A DNA stretch of 64,000 bases. Source: Candidatus Hinthialibacter antarcticus. Lineage in GTDB: Bacteria; Hinthialibacterota; Hinthialibacteria; Hinthialibacterales; Hinthialibacteraceae. Every line of letters starts with the position of its first letter. Within the stretch, counting starts at the first letter, position 1. Positions 1 to 8,787 of the stretch are shown here, piece after piece. Where the stretch lies: contig JAVCCE010000058.1 in assembly GCA_030765645.1 (NCBI GenBank), positions 21,034 to 85,033 on the forward strand. The letters run 5' to 3'. Below the pieces are notes generated by a model. That model was not told the origin of the DNA and ran no database searches. It saw only the letters and a program-made list of their open reading frames with translations. A program made the translations under genes and the position numbers.

Positions 1-813
1 CTTGCTGTTTTTGAAGACGTGTTGTGGATAGGTTTCGAGCCAGCTCCATTGGTCCGGGCCTGAGGGCCCTTGCCAATAGTCGGGCATGGGGCGGCGGAAG
101 GTGAAGAACGCCAATTGTTCCGGGTCTTTGATGTAGTCCTTATTGGCGAGAACCAGCGGCTTGCCGTCCCATTGAAACCACAGGTCTTTCCACAGGCCGG
201 GTTTGTAGAGGTCGTTCCAAAGCCGGTCCGTTACCGGGCGCGGGTCGCCGAAGGGCGCGATGAAACAAATCGACGGCGTACGCGCGCCTTCCTGCCGCAT
301 TTGTGTGTAAGTTTTACATAACGCTTCGTATTCGTCTTTCCAGGTGAAAGGCGGGTTGGTGGTGTCAAAGAACACCGCGTCCACGCCCGCGTCGACTAAC
401 AGGCTGGCGTGTTTGCGAATCACGAACGGGTCCGTCATCAGGTAGTAGCCCAGCTCAGGCTCGCCCCAATGGTGGGTTTGCGGCGGCGTCGGCCAGTTGA
501 CCACCCCGTTGCTGGCGGCGGCGAGCAGTTTGGTATTGTCGTTGGGGCCGCCCCGGCCCGGGGTGTGCCAGGTCCAATAAAAGATGCCGACCCATTTGTC
601 TTTTTTGACCGGGCCGCATTCATCAACGCCGACCGAGTCGCGCCCGAGGGCGTCAGTCGCGACCCATGTATCAGCATATACATCTCCGTCTCGATAGGGT
701 TCGCCGAAGAATTTCGTCTGCGATGTCTGCGCGTTTGTTGTGAGCGCTGCTCCCAAAAGTGCAAAACCAACCAGCATGTAAAGAGAATGTTTGAGAAGTT
801 TTGATCGTTTCAT
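1..813 (-). CDS. secreted GH71/GH99-like glycan-acting protein (3' part outside window)
   Basis: The reading frame is open from an ATG at 813 to the window edge, giving 271 codons with no stop, so the C-terminus is missing. An AAAGGAAAG Shine-Dalgarno lies about 10 bases upstream. The N-terminus (MKRSKLLKHS, then a hydrophobic run ending TTNAQ) is a Sec signal peptide. The mature part contains WVGIFYWTW near residue 75, HHWGEPELGYY near 115 and DAGVDAVFFDTTN near 145. This pattern recalls secreted TIM-barrel proteins of the GH71/GH99-like group found in polysaccharide-degrading bacteria. A role in glycan breakdown is inferred from these motifs and from the divergent alpha-L-rhamnosidase at 956; the substrate is unknown. 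The 142-bp gap between the two divergent genes should hold both promoters. Confidence 0.75.
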   Translation of the reverse strand, partial: MKRSKLLKHSLYMLVGFALLGAALTTNAQTSQTKFFGEPYRDGDVYADTWVATDALGRDSVGVDECGPVKKDKWVGIFYWTWHTPGRGGPNDNTKLLAAASNGVVNWPTPPQTHHWGEPELGYYLMTDPFVIRKHASLLVDAGVDAVFFDTTNPPFTWKDEYEALCKTYTQMRQEGARTPSICFIAPFGDPRPVTDRLWNDLYKPGLWKDLWFQWDGKPLVLANKDYIKDPEQLAFFTFRRPMPDYWQGPSGPDQWSWLETYPQHVFKNSK

Positions 814-955
814 GGATTTTCCGCTTTCCTTTGAGATAAAAAGAAAAATTTTATGCAAATGCCCCCAGATAATTGTATAAAAATTCACAAAAATTTTGTA
901 GAATTGTTTTCAGCCATTCAAAAAACGCGCAAAGTCAGCAACCAGGATAAGCAAA

Positions 956-3900
956 ATGAAATCGTCAAATCAAAACGTCATCCTCGCCGCCGTCGTCAGT
1001 TGTTTCGCAATCATCATTCTGCTCACCTCTGTCGCTTCCAGCGCAGAAACTGATATGCAGATTACGCGATTGCGCTGCGAGTATCTAGAGAATCCGCTCA
1101 GCATTGATGAGCCCAGCCCGCGCCTGAGTTGGGAACTTCTCTCAAACCAACGCGGACAGAAACAATCCGCCTATCAAGTTCTCGTCGCCAGCAATGAAGA
1201 AATTTTATCAAAACACAACGGCAACCTGTGGGATACCGGCAAAGTCAAAAGCGACGCCTCGATTCATATCGCTTATGACGGCAAGCCGCTTCAGTCGCAA
1301 ATGCAATGCTTCTGGAAAGTACGCGTCTGGGACGCCGACGGCGAAGCCTCCGCCTGGAGCCAGCCCGCTTTTTGGGGGACGGGCTTGCTGAAACCTTCCG
1401 ACTGGAAAGCCAAATGGGTTGGGTGGGACCACAGCGACCCCGCGCCCGAGGCGTCAAGCGCTCAAGACGTAGACAGCGCCAAATGGATTTGGCATGTACA
1501 TGAAAAGGCCGCCCAGGCGGCGCCCGTCGAAAAGGTCTATTTTCGCCGTGTGGTGAATGTTGAGAAAGACATCGAATCCGCCAGCATCCTCGCGACAGCA
1601 GACAATAGTTTTAAACTTTGGGTGAATGCTGAAATCGCTGGAACCGGCGGCAACTTTAATCAGTTATATGAAATTGACTTAAACGGCCGTTTGCACAAAG
1701 GCAAAAACACCATCGCCGTCGAAGCAACCAATGATGGGGCCGCGCCCAACCCCGCAGGGTTCATCGCGATTTTACAAATCAAACATTCCGATGGTTCCGA
1801 AGAATTTATCACAACCGACGCCGGATGGAAAAGTCGCAACGCTTCCGCTGCTGGTTGGACGGGATCGGAGTTTGATGATTTCTCTTGGAACCAGGCGATC
1901 ATTGCCGCCAACTATGGCGACGCGCCCTGGGGAAAAGCGGGCATGAAAAACGAAGCCCTCGACCGCCGCTTGTCGGCGCGATATCTGCGGCGTGATTTTA
2001 ACGTTGATAAGAAAGTAAAACGCGCCGTGGTCTATGGAAGCGGCTTGGGCCTTTCGGAATTTTATCTCAACGGCGAAAAACTGGGCGACCATGTGTTGAG
2101 CCAGGGGCTGACCGATTACGACAAGCGGGTCTTATACGTCGCCTATGATGTCACCGATCAATTAAACCAAGGCGATAACGCGCTGGGCGCCATCTTAGGC
2201 AACGGGCGGTATTTCGCGCCGCGTTTGACCGTGCCGACTGAAACCCGCACCTACGGCTACCCCAAACTGTTACTGCAAACAGAAATCGAATATCAGGACG
2301 GCACGAAAGAAACCATTGCGAGCGACTCGAAATGGATGGTTACGACCGAAGGGCCAATTGGCGCCAACAATGAATATGACGGCGAAGAATATGACGCCCG
2401 CAAAGAAATGCCTGGTTGGAGCAAACCCGGATTTGACGACTCGTCATGGAACAAAGTCGAAGTCGTCGAAGCGCCGTCGGGCGAATTGCGCGCGGAGATG
2501 ATCGAACCCATCCGCGTGACCGAAACCATCAAGCCTATCGCAGTCACAAACTCCATCGGCGATGTGTATATCTTCGACATGGGCCAAAACATGGTGGGCT
2601 GGTGCCGCCTGAAAGTGCGCGGCCCCAAAGGGACGCAAGTGCGCCTGCGCCATGCCGAAGTGTTAAAAGACGACGGGACGCTGTATCTCGATAACATCCG
2701 CTCCGCCAAAGTGACGGACGTGTATACATTGAAAGGCGACGGCGTCGAAGAGTACGAACCGCGCTTTACCTATCATGGCTTCCGTTATGTTGAAGTGACG
2801 GGCTACCCCGGCGAACCCGCGTTGGACGCCATCGAAGGCTGCGTGGTGCATGACGACGTTGAGCCAGTCGGCGAGTTTATTTGTTCTGATCCGATATTAA
2901 ACCAAATTCGTGAAAATATTCGCTGGGGCGTTCGCGGCAATTACCGTAGTTTCCCCACCGATTGCCCGCAGCGCGACGAGCGTCAAGCATGGCTGGGCGA
3001 CCGCGCAGCGGAATCCAAGGGCGAAACCTATTTCTATAACGTCGCGCAGCTATACCGCAAGTGGATGGGCGACATGAACGAAGCCCAGAAAGATAGCGGC
3101 TCCGTCCCCAGCGTCGCGCCCAACTATTGGCCGATGTACCCCAACGACGTGACCTGGCCCAGCTGCTTTCTCATCACGCCTTCCAGTTTGTTGGTTCAAT
3201 ACGCTGACGTGCGCGTGTTAGAAGAACGCTATGACGGCATGAAACGCTGGATCGAATTCATGTCGCAGTATCTCGAAGACGGCATCATGCCGCGCGACAC
3301 CTACGGCGACTGGTGCGTACCGCCCGAATCGCCGGAGTTGATCCACTCGAAAGACCCCAGCCGCCAAACAGCGAAGCCCGTTTTAGGAACAACCTATTTC
3401 TATTACGACTTAAAGTTGATGCAGTGGTATGCAGAGACGCTCGGCATCAATGACGATGCGAAAGAGTTCAGCGAATTGGCTGAAACCATTCGTGACGCGT
3501 TCAACAAAAAATTCTATAACGAAGATGAAGGCTACTACGACAACGGCTCGCAGACCTCGCACGTCTTGCCGCTGGCCTTCGGCATGGTTCCCAAAGATCA
3601 AGAAGAGCGCGTCTTTAATAACCTCGTCAAAAAAATTGAAGAAGAAACCAACGGTCATGTCGGCACAGGCCTCATCGGCGGGCAATGGTTGATGCGTACG
3701 CTCAGCGATCATGGTCGCAGTGATCTCGCGTTTCGCATCGCGACCCAGACCGCCTACCCCAGTTGGGGTTACATGATTGAACAAGGCGCTACCACCATCT
3801 GGGAACTGTGGAACGGCAATACCGCCGATCCCGCGATGAACTCCGGCAATCACGTCATGCTGGTCGGCGACCTCTATATCTGGATGAACGAATATCTGGC

Positions 3901-4237
3901 GGGCATTCAGGCTGACCCGAAAAACCCCGGTTTCAAACACATCATTATGAAGCCGCGCATTGATAACAGCCTCACGTTCTGCAATGCGTCTTATCACTCC
4001 ATCCACGGCGAAATCATCAGCGAATGGAAAAAAGAAAACGGCGCGTTCATCTGGAAGATCAAAGTGCCTGTTAACACGACGGCGGAAGTTTCCGTCCCCG
4101 CCAACGACGCGGCGCTAGTGAAAGAAAGCGGCGTCGAAGCCTCAAAAGCGAAGGGCGTGTCGCTGTTAAAGAAAGAAGATGGCCGCATGGTTTATCGCGT
4201 TGAATCAGGCGAATATCAATTCACCGCGAAGTTGTAA
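956..4237 (+). CDS. secreted alpha-L-rhamnosidase, GH78
   Basis: This 1,093-residue protein would release terminal L-rhamnose from plant or algal polysaccharides or glycosides. A Sec signal peptide occupies about residues 1-30 (it ends VASSAETD). The Ig-like N-terminal domain with PSPRLSWEL is the usual GH78 opening. Next comes an extra beta-sandwich (about 175-310), then the rhamnosidase N domain with GLSEFYLNGEKLGDHVL and an (alpha/alpha)6 catalytic barrel from about residue 625. The signature SFPTDCPQRDERQAWLGD sits near 663-680 and contains the acidic residues expected of the inverting catalytic site. ATTIWELWNG near 945 is the other conserved block, followed by a C-terminal beta domain. 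Length is normal for the family. AGGATAA precedes the ATG. A hairpin terminator follows directly, so the gene is probably monocistronic. Confidence 0.95.
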   Translation: MKSSNQNVILAAVVSCFAIIILLTSVASSAETDMQITRLRCEYLENPLSIDEPSPRLSWELLSNQRGQKQSAYQVLVASNEEILSKHNGNLWDTGKVKSDASIHIAYDGKPLQSQMQCFWKVRVWDADGEASAWSQPAFWGTGLLKPSDWKAKWVGWDHSDPAPEASSAQDVDSAKWIWHVHEKAAQAAPVEKVYFRRVVNVEKDIESASILATADNSFKLWVNAEIAGTGGNFNQLYEIDLNGRLHKGKNTIAVEATNDGAAPNPAGFIAILQIKHSDGSEEFITTDAGWKSRNASAAGWTGSEFDDFSWNQAIIAANYGDAPWGKAGMKNEALDRRLSARYLRRDFNVDKKVKRAVVYGSGLGLSEFYLNGEKLGDHVLSQGLTDYDKRVLYVAYDVTDQLNQGDNALGAILGNGRYFAPRLTVPTETRTYGYPKLLLQTEIEYQDGTKETIASDSKWMVTTEGPIGANNEYDGEEYDARKEMPGWSKPGFDDSSWNKVEVVEAPSGELRAEMIEPIRVTETIKPIAVTNSIGDVYIFDMGQNMVGWCRLKVRGPKGTQVRLRHAEVLKDDGTLYLDNIRSAKVTDVYTLKGDGVEEYEPRFTYHGFRYVEVTGYPGEPALDAIEGCVVHDDVEPVGEFICSDPILNQIRENIRWGVRGNYRSFPTDCPQRDERQAWLGDRAAESKGETYFYNVAQLYRKWMGDMNEAQKDSGSVPSVAPNYWPMYPNDVTWPSCFLITPSSLLVQYADVRVLEERYDGMKRWIEFMSQYLEDGIMPRDTYGDWCVPPESPELIHSKDPSRQTAKPVLGTTYFYYDLKLMQWYAETLGINDDAKEFSELAETIRDAFNKKFYNEDEGYYDNGSQTSHVLPLAFGMVPKDQEERVFNNLVKKIEEETNGHVGTGLIGGQWLMRTLSDHGRSDLAFRIATQTAYPSWGYMIEQGATTIWELWNGNTADPAMNSGNHVMLVGDLYIWMNEYLAGIQADPKNPGFKHIIMKPRIDNSLTFCNASYHSIHGEIISEWKKENGAFIWKIKVPVNTTAEVSVPANDAALVKESGVEASKAKGVSLLKKEDGRMVYRVESGEYQFTAKL

Positions 4238-4248
4238 TAGGAAATGTA

Positions 4249-4282
4249 GGGTGGGTTCTTAACCCACCAGAGAATTTTTTTT
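4249..4282 (+). terminator. Rho-independent terminator after the GH78 gene
   Basis: An 8-bp stem (GGTGGGTT / AACCCACC) with a three-base loop at 4250-4268 is followed by AGAGAA and eight T residues. It begins 12 bases after the rhamnosidase stop codon. Confidence 0.75.
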
Positions 4283-4369
4283 AGAATTGAATGGGACGAA
4301 TATCGAAATGTAAATTCATCTTGTTGATTGCATGGTTGGTGAATTTGATTCATTTGAATGGGGAATACG

Positions 4370-4993
4370 ATGAAGAAATGCCTGGGATTTACCTTAATTG
4401 AGTTGCTGATTGTCGTCGCGATCATTGGGATACTCGCCGCGATAGCGGTGCCGAATTTTTTGAATGCGCAAACCCGCGCCAAAATCGCCCGCGCCGCCGC
4501 CGACATGCGCAATGTGGGCGTCGCATTCGGCGCCTACGCCATCGATAACAACGAGTTTCCGTTGGGGATCATCTCGTTCCTCTCGCCGCGCGAAGCGCAC
4601 AACTGGGGCTTCTTGCCCGAGTCACTCACCACGCCCGTCTCTTATATGACCTCGCTGCCCGTCGATGAGTTTAACATCGGCTACCGCATCTACGGTAACG
4701 ATACATCCACCGGGCCTGAGAAACGCAACGACCCGCACGCCCGCTACCGCACCGCCCGCAAGAAAGTGTACGCGGGCGACGGCGCCGGAAACACCGCCGA
4801 ACAATGGAAGTCATCGTGGAAGAACATGTTGAAAAATGTGAAGATTGACGGCGAGTACATCATCACCAGCCCGGGGCCTGACAAGGTCGAAGACATTCTG
4901 CCTGCATACAACCCCCGGGCGTATGCCGTTAGCAACGGCCTGCTGAGTTCCGGCGACATTGTGTATACGCCGGGCGGTCTGGCGGGAATCTAA
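4370..4993 (+). CDS. type II secretion/type IV pilin-like protein (pseudopilin)
   Basis: A 207-residue protein with a class III prepilin N-terminus: a short basic leader MKKCLG, the processing site G/FTLIELL with Glu at +5, then the hydrophobic helix ending in NFLNAQTRAK. A prepilin peptidase (PilD) would cleave before the Phe. The C-terminal half has YAIDNNEFPLG and SPGPDKVEDI. These features are shared by a large family of secreted pseudopilin-like proteins in planctomycete-like and candidate-phylum genomes. I chose the ATG at 4370 because GGGGA lies at the right distance; an in-frame ATG at 4358 is possible. The gene stands next to glycan-degrading genes, and its role is unknown. A paralogue with an almost identical first 30 residues lies at 6542-7081. 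Confidence 0.9.
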   Translation: MKKCLGFTLIELLIVVAIIGILAAIAVPNFLNAQTRAKIARAAADMRNVGVAFGAYAIDNNEFPLGIISFLSPREAHNWGFLPESLTTPVSYMTSLPVDEFNIGYRIYGNDTSTGPEKRNDPHARYRTARKKVYAGDGAGNTAEQWKSSWKNMLKNVKIDGEYIITSPGPDKVEDILPAYNPRAYAVSNGLLSSGDIVYTPGGLAGI

Positions 4994-5035
4994 TCGAATA
5001 TTTTTTGCAGCACTATTAATTCTAGGAGGATATGG

Positions 5036-6079
5036 ATGATGAGAAGAATTCTTGCTGTAGGTTTGTTTTGCTGTTTGGCGGTTTCGGGATTCAGCCAGGA
5101 TATTGTCGAAGAATTTTTTACAGGGCAAGGCGGAAATTCGCCAATTTCGCTCAACGGCGGACAAAAGTGCGGGCAGCGTTTTACCGCAACCCAGCCGTTT
5201 GAAGGCATCGAAGTCAACGGGCCTACCTGGAGCGTCAGCGGCGAAAAGGGCCTGACCATCCGTTTATATGAATGGGCGGGCAGCTATGACGCCACCGTTG
5301 CGCAGGCGCCGATCAAAGTGAGCATTCTGGTTGATCTCGCCGACGGCGGCTGGTTCCCGGCCTATGCAGGTTCTGAGTTACCGGCGGGCGAATATTTTTG
5401 GGAAGCCTCCGAGCCGACCAACTCGAACCCTGAAGCGGTTGATCCCTATCAGATCGGCTGCTGGTTGTGGAACGAAAGCCGCTACGAAGGCGGCGAAGCC
5501 TACTTCAACGGCAAACCCTACGACAACGTGGCTGTCACATGGCTGAGTTGGTACGGCGACGGTCAAGCGGGCGCTTGGACGCCTTTCTCCGTGCCCGATA
5601 CAGAAGTTGCTACGCTCGCGCAGAGTTTTACCGTCCCGTGGAACTTCCAGGGCGTCGCACTCAACAGCCCAACCTGGAACGGAAGCGGCGCGGGGATGCG
5701 CTTGTCGCTCTATGTCTGGGATACGGATTATCAAACCACCATCGCGTCTACCCCCATCGGTCAAACCGTGATCGAAAACCACTCGGATAATTCCCGCGCG
5801 GAAATGGTTTTAGAAAACCCCGCGCCGGATGGAAAGTATCTGGTGGTAACCGATATGCCTGAGCGAGGAACGGGAAACATCGGCCATTGGGGCTGGATGG
5901 ATTCCAGTTGGTGGGATGATGACAATGTTGCGTATTCTGACGGGGTTGAGATCGAGGGCTTCGCGGGCTTTGACTTATACATCGGTGAAATTTCGTCGGA
6001 ACCCATCGGCAAAGATTTTGCTTCGCGTTCCGTCACGGGCGTTGCGACCCAGGTTTCTACATGGTCGCTTCACAAATAA
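5036..6079 (+). CDS. secreted protein with two tandem beta-sandwich repeats
   Basis: A 347-residue exported protein with a perfect AGGAGGA site 5 bases before the ATG and a signal peptide ending VSGFSQ. The mature chain contains an internal duplication. Residues of about 40-100 (QRFTATQPFEGIEVNGPTW, then LTIRLYEWAGSYDATVAQAPI) match about 195-250 (LAQSFTVPWNFQGVALNSPTW, then MRLSLYVWDTDYQTTIASTPI). The pattern suggests two jelly-roll or carbohydrate-binding-like modules, but I do not recognise the family. It lies 42 bp after the pseudopilin gene and may be cotranscribed with it. A strong terminator follows. A sugar-binding role is a guess from the neighbourhood only. Confidence 0.8.
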   Translation: MMRRILAVGLFCCLAVSGFSQDIVEEFFTGQGGNSPISLNGGQKCGQRFTATQPFEGIEVNGPTWSVSGEKGLTIRLYEWAGSYDATVAQAPIKVSILVDLADGGWFPAYAGSELPAGEYFWEASEPTNSNPEAVDPYQIGCWLWNESRYEGGEAYFNGKPYDNVAVTWLSWYGDGQAGAWTPFSVPDTEVATLAQSFTVPWNFQGVALNSPTWNGSGAGMRLSLYVWDTDYQTTIASTPIGQTVIENHSDNSRAEMVLENPAPDGKYLVVTDMPERGTGNIGHWGWMDSSWWDDDNVAYSDGVEIEGFAGFDLYIGEISSEPIGKDFASRSVTGVATQVSTWSLHK

Positions 6080-6104
6080 AATAAATGAACCATGCTCGAT
6101 AATT

Positions 6105-6137
6105 ACGGGGTGTTGATATCAACGCCCCGTTTTTTTT
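6105..6137 (+). terminator. strong Rho-independent terminator
   Basis: Positions 6105-6130 form a nearly perfect palindrome (ACGGGG.GTTGATATCAAC.CCCCGT, with one T/G wobble) followed by eight T residues. It ends the transcript of the secreted protein gene at 5036-6079. Confidence 0.9.
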
Positions 6138-6182
6138 GATAGCTTCTGGAAGTAAACTCCGCGCCTTTTGGTGATTAATTTA

Positions 6183-6416
6183 GGTTCATCCGGTAATTGA
6201 GTATTTAGTATTGATGGATAGCCATAATTTTAGTTAGGAAAACGTATTCCGGCCTGTCAAAAATCGACAAACCAAATTAGGCATGGATGCAACTCTGGAA
6301 GCGCCTGTGCAAAAGGGCCTGGAAGCCCGCACTGAAGCGAGCAGAGTTGTACCCATGCCGCATGCAGCGAAATCTCAATTCAATTTATAAAAAAGTACCC
6401 AGTATTCGGAAGAACC
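6183..6416. mobile_element. MITE-like element, complete copy 1
   Basis: A 234-bp element with imperfect terminal inverted repeats: the left end begins GGTTCATCCGG and the right end, read on the other strand, begins GGTTCTTCCG. It is flanked by a perfect 8-bp direct repeat, TTAATTTA, at 6175-6182 and 6417-6424, which reads as a target-site duplication. An internal hairpin has 17-base arms at 6280-6296 and 6343-6359, with nested GTGC/GCAC and GGGC/GCCC stems. No credible coding frame is present. Further complete copies lie at 22613 and 25343, with partial copies at 29.2-29.9 kb. Confidence 0.9.
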
Positions 6417-6424
6417 TTAATTTA

Positions 6425-6541
6425 GTTTGATAATTCAGGTTGTGTCATCGCGAGCGTAGCGAAGCGATCTCGTTTTCAACTATTAGATTTGGTGTCCGCA
6501 GCGGTTTCAATCACCAGAGGCAATCGCCAAACGCCCGCGCG
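6425..6541. other. remaining intergenic sequence, no gene seen
   Basis: The 462-bp gap between 6079 and 6542 is explained by a terminator, the MITE copy and this remainder. The remainder contains TCGCGAGCGTAGCGAAGCGA near 6448-6467, a GC-rich repetitive motif of the kind often scattered between genes. I see no promoter or coding frame that I would defend. Confidence 0.5.
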
Positions 6542-7081
6542 TTAATACCGTTCGGGGTTCAATCCCGGCGCTGTTTCCAATAAGAGGTCGCCGTCGCTGA
6601 TTAAGCCATTCGACGCTGCGTATGTTACAAACTTAGTTGAGTTGGGGTAGGCGCCAAACGAGAGCGTGTCGTCTTCCATGTCGGGGCCAAGGCTGGCGAG
6701 CGCATAATTTTTGCCTGCGCCTTTTTCCGCCCGGTTGGCTTCGACAAATTCGTAGTAGGGGTGTCCATTCACAAACAAGTCGCGCTGCTTCGGCTGAAAT
6801 ATGTCGATGGGAATCGTAGAGAGGTAGGCGATGGGCGTCGTGAAGCGTCGCCATGCTGCATACCACCCGCCGTCCGCCCACGCGTCGGGCAGACTGCCGC
6901 CGGTGTCGAGGCGGTACATTTCAAATGCGGTTTTGCTGGTGTTAAACTCCGACTGGACGCTGCCGATTTTTGCCCGGATTTGCGCGTTTAAAAAATTAGG
7001 GACGGCAATCGCCGCCAGAATTCCGATGATGGCGACGACGATTAGCAATTCAATTAGCGTGAAGCCTGTTTTGTTTCTCAT
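6542..7081 (-). CDS. type II secretion/type IV pilin-like protein (pseudopilin)
   Basis: A 179-residue prepilin-type protein. The leader MRNKTG precedes the cleavage site FTLIELL (Glu at +5) and a hydrophobic helix that matches the 4370-4993 protein over about 28 residues, through NFLNAQ. The C-terminal part has YRLDTGGSLPDAW, ASLGPDMEDD and a SDGDLL tail, typical of the same secreted pseudopilin-like family. The two genes are only about 70% alike in DNA over the identical protein stretch, so the N-terminus is conserved by selection and not by recent duplication. The gene is divergent from the gene at 7193 across a 111-bp gap that must contain both promoters. Role unknown. Confidence 0.9.
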   Translation of the reverse strand: MRNKTGFTLIELLIVVAIIGILAAIAVPNFLNAQIRAKIGSVQSEFNTSKTAFEMYRLDTGGSLPDAWADGGWYAAWRRFTTPIAYLSTIPIDIFQPKQRDLFVNGHPYYEFVEANRAEKGAGKNYALASLGPDMEDDTLSFGAYPNSTKFVTYAASNGLISDGDLLLETAPGLNPERY

Positions 7082-7192
7082 GTCCGATCTCCCATAGCAA
7101 TTTAACGTGAGTGTAGTAGTTTAGAGAATACGCAAGAATTAGTCGAATTGTATTATCAATACATTATGCACACAAATCGTTAGAGGCGAAAC

Positions 7193-8674
7193 ATGAAACG
7201 ACATTTCTTTTATTCGGTCATCTTTTCTTTATTCACGATCAGTGCGGTATTTTCTGTTGCCGCTCCAGACAATCTGTTGCGTGGGCGCATGAACACGCCG
7301 CTGCTTAAGGCGGAAGGCGCGATGACAGGCGAAGGCGTTTGTTGGCACGCGGCCTATGACGCAGGCGAGTTTCTTGAGGGATATCGGGAAACCCATGACG
7401 TTGAGTATCTCGACGCGGCGGCGAAATATTTTGACGCGCTCATCGCGAAACTTCACGAATCGTCCGACGGATACAAGGGTTGGGTCGGCCCTTATATTTA
7501 TGATAAAAACTTCATCGGCGACGTCCACATCGGCGACGCGATTCTCATTAACCCCATGCTGGAATTTAGCGAAACGGTGTTGAAAAATTCTGATGCCGCC
7601 GTCGTTCAAAAATACCAATCAAAAGCGAATGAGTACCTGCATCTCGCCAAAAAACACTTGATCGAAAAGTGGGACGCGCGCGGGACTTGGCGCGAAGACG
7701 GCCCCTACGGCGTCTATGTTTCGTGGGACCAATTTATGACGCCCGACAACCTGACCGAATGGCGCAACCTGAACGTCGATAAATCCACGCTCACGCTGCC
7801 CTTCAATAAACAAAACTCAATGGGCATCGCCTGCCTGCGCATCTATCGCATCACTGGCGATGAAGCGTATCGCGAAAAGGCGCTCAAGATTTTTAATTAC
7901 ATGAAAAGCCGAATGTGTCTTTTCGAAGACCACTACGTCTGGAACTATTGGGAACCCTTCGGCGAATGGGACATCGAAGAATTGAAATGGAGCAAACTGC
8001 GCCATTGGGTCAACGTGCATCCATATCGTAATTATCAATCAGGCGAAATTCACGAAATCGCCGAGGCCTATCATTCGGGGCTGACATTCACGCAAGAAGA
8101 CATTCAGCGCATCATTAATACCAACTTGAAAATCATGTGGAACGGCGACAAAGAAAATCCGCAATGGCGAAATTCCAACTACGCCGTTCAGATGGCGGCG
8201 CTAGGCGACATCCCCATCAAAAAAGCGCCGGGCGGCCATTTTGAAAACCTCGCCGGGGCCTTATGGACCGGCTTGTTTGATTTTGATGCGGCTGTGCGCG
8301 AACTCGCGGGCGCTAAGATTTCAACGCCGCCGAGTTTTGAGAGAAAACACGCCGACCTGCCAGTGACGGAATTGCAGCGCCCGTTTCATAGCAACCAGTA
8401 TTTCATCATGGCAGCGGCGATGCCCGCTGTCGTTGCTGACGGCCAAACCACAAACATCACCTGCCAAATCCGCGTTGCAGGAAAAGTGAAAATTGAATTG
8501 CGCTCATCGGATGGAAAAAAAGTCGTGCAATCATTGCGTGAGGCGCCGGAGAAAAATGACGGCGCCGCGGCCTTAATTTTCCCCTGGAAGATTAGCGATG
8601 TCGCTGCGGGCGATTACCGTATTCGATGGACGATGAACGGAGACTATCGCGAGTTTCCTGTTACGGTTCAATAA
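7193..8674 (+). CDS. secreted six-hairpin-type protein, probable glycan-active enzyme
   Basis: A 493-residue protein with a Sec signal peptide (residues 1-24, ending FSVAAP) and GAGG upstream of the ATG. The body has repeated helix pairs of the kind seen in (alpha/alpha)6 toroids: ARNLxx-like blocks such as YLDAAAKYFDALIAKL, YLHLAKKHLIEKW and YREKALKIFNYMKSRM alternate with aromatic loops (GYKGWVGPY, VWNYWEPFGEWDIEE). Many polysaccharide lyases, hydrolases and epimerases share this fold. The last 90 residues look like an Ig-like beta domain ending in a VTVQ strand. I cannot name the family or catalytic residues. The setting among GH78, CBM9 and sugar-isomerase genes supports a carbohydrate role. 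Confidence 0.75.
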   Translation: MKRHFFYSVIFSLFTISAVFSVAAPDNLLRGRMNTPLLKAEGAMTGEGVCWHAAYDAGEFLEGYRETHDVEYLDAAAKYFDALIAKLHESSDGYKGWVGPYIYDKNFIGDVHIGDAILINPMLEFSETVLKNSDAAVVQKYQSKANEYLHLAKKHLIEKWDARGTWREDGPYGVYVSWDQFMTPDNLTEWRNLNVDKSTLTLPFNKQNSMGIACLRIYRITGDEAYREKALKIFNYMKSRMCLFEDHYVWNYWEPFGEWDIEELKWSKLRHWVNVHPYRNYQSGEIHEIAEAYHSGLTFTQEDIQRIINTNLKIMWNGDKENPQWRNSNYAVQMAALGDIPIKKAPGGHFENLAGALWTGLFDFDAAVRELAGAKISTPPSFERKHADLPVTELQRPFHSNQYFIMAAAMPAVVADGQTTNITCQIRVAGKVKIELRSSDGKKVVQSLREAPEKNDGAAALIFPWKISDVAAGDYRIRWTMNGDYREFPVTVQ

Positions 8675-8787
8675 AACGATTCAATAAATACGTTCCATGC
8701 GCTTTTAAAAATGGGCGTTCATCCTGTATGATTTGTGGTGATTGTTTATCGCATCTTTGAAAATTCAACTGTAGGCGCAATCATCTA

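Noticed and set aside
3410..4006. A 198-codon open frame antisense to the rhamnosidase gene
   Set aside because: The sense strand encodes an unmistakable GH78 catalytic domain; the antisense frame is a by-product of codon bias.
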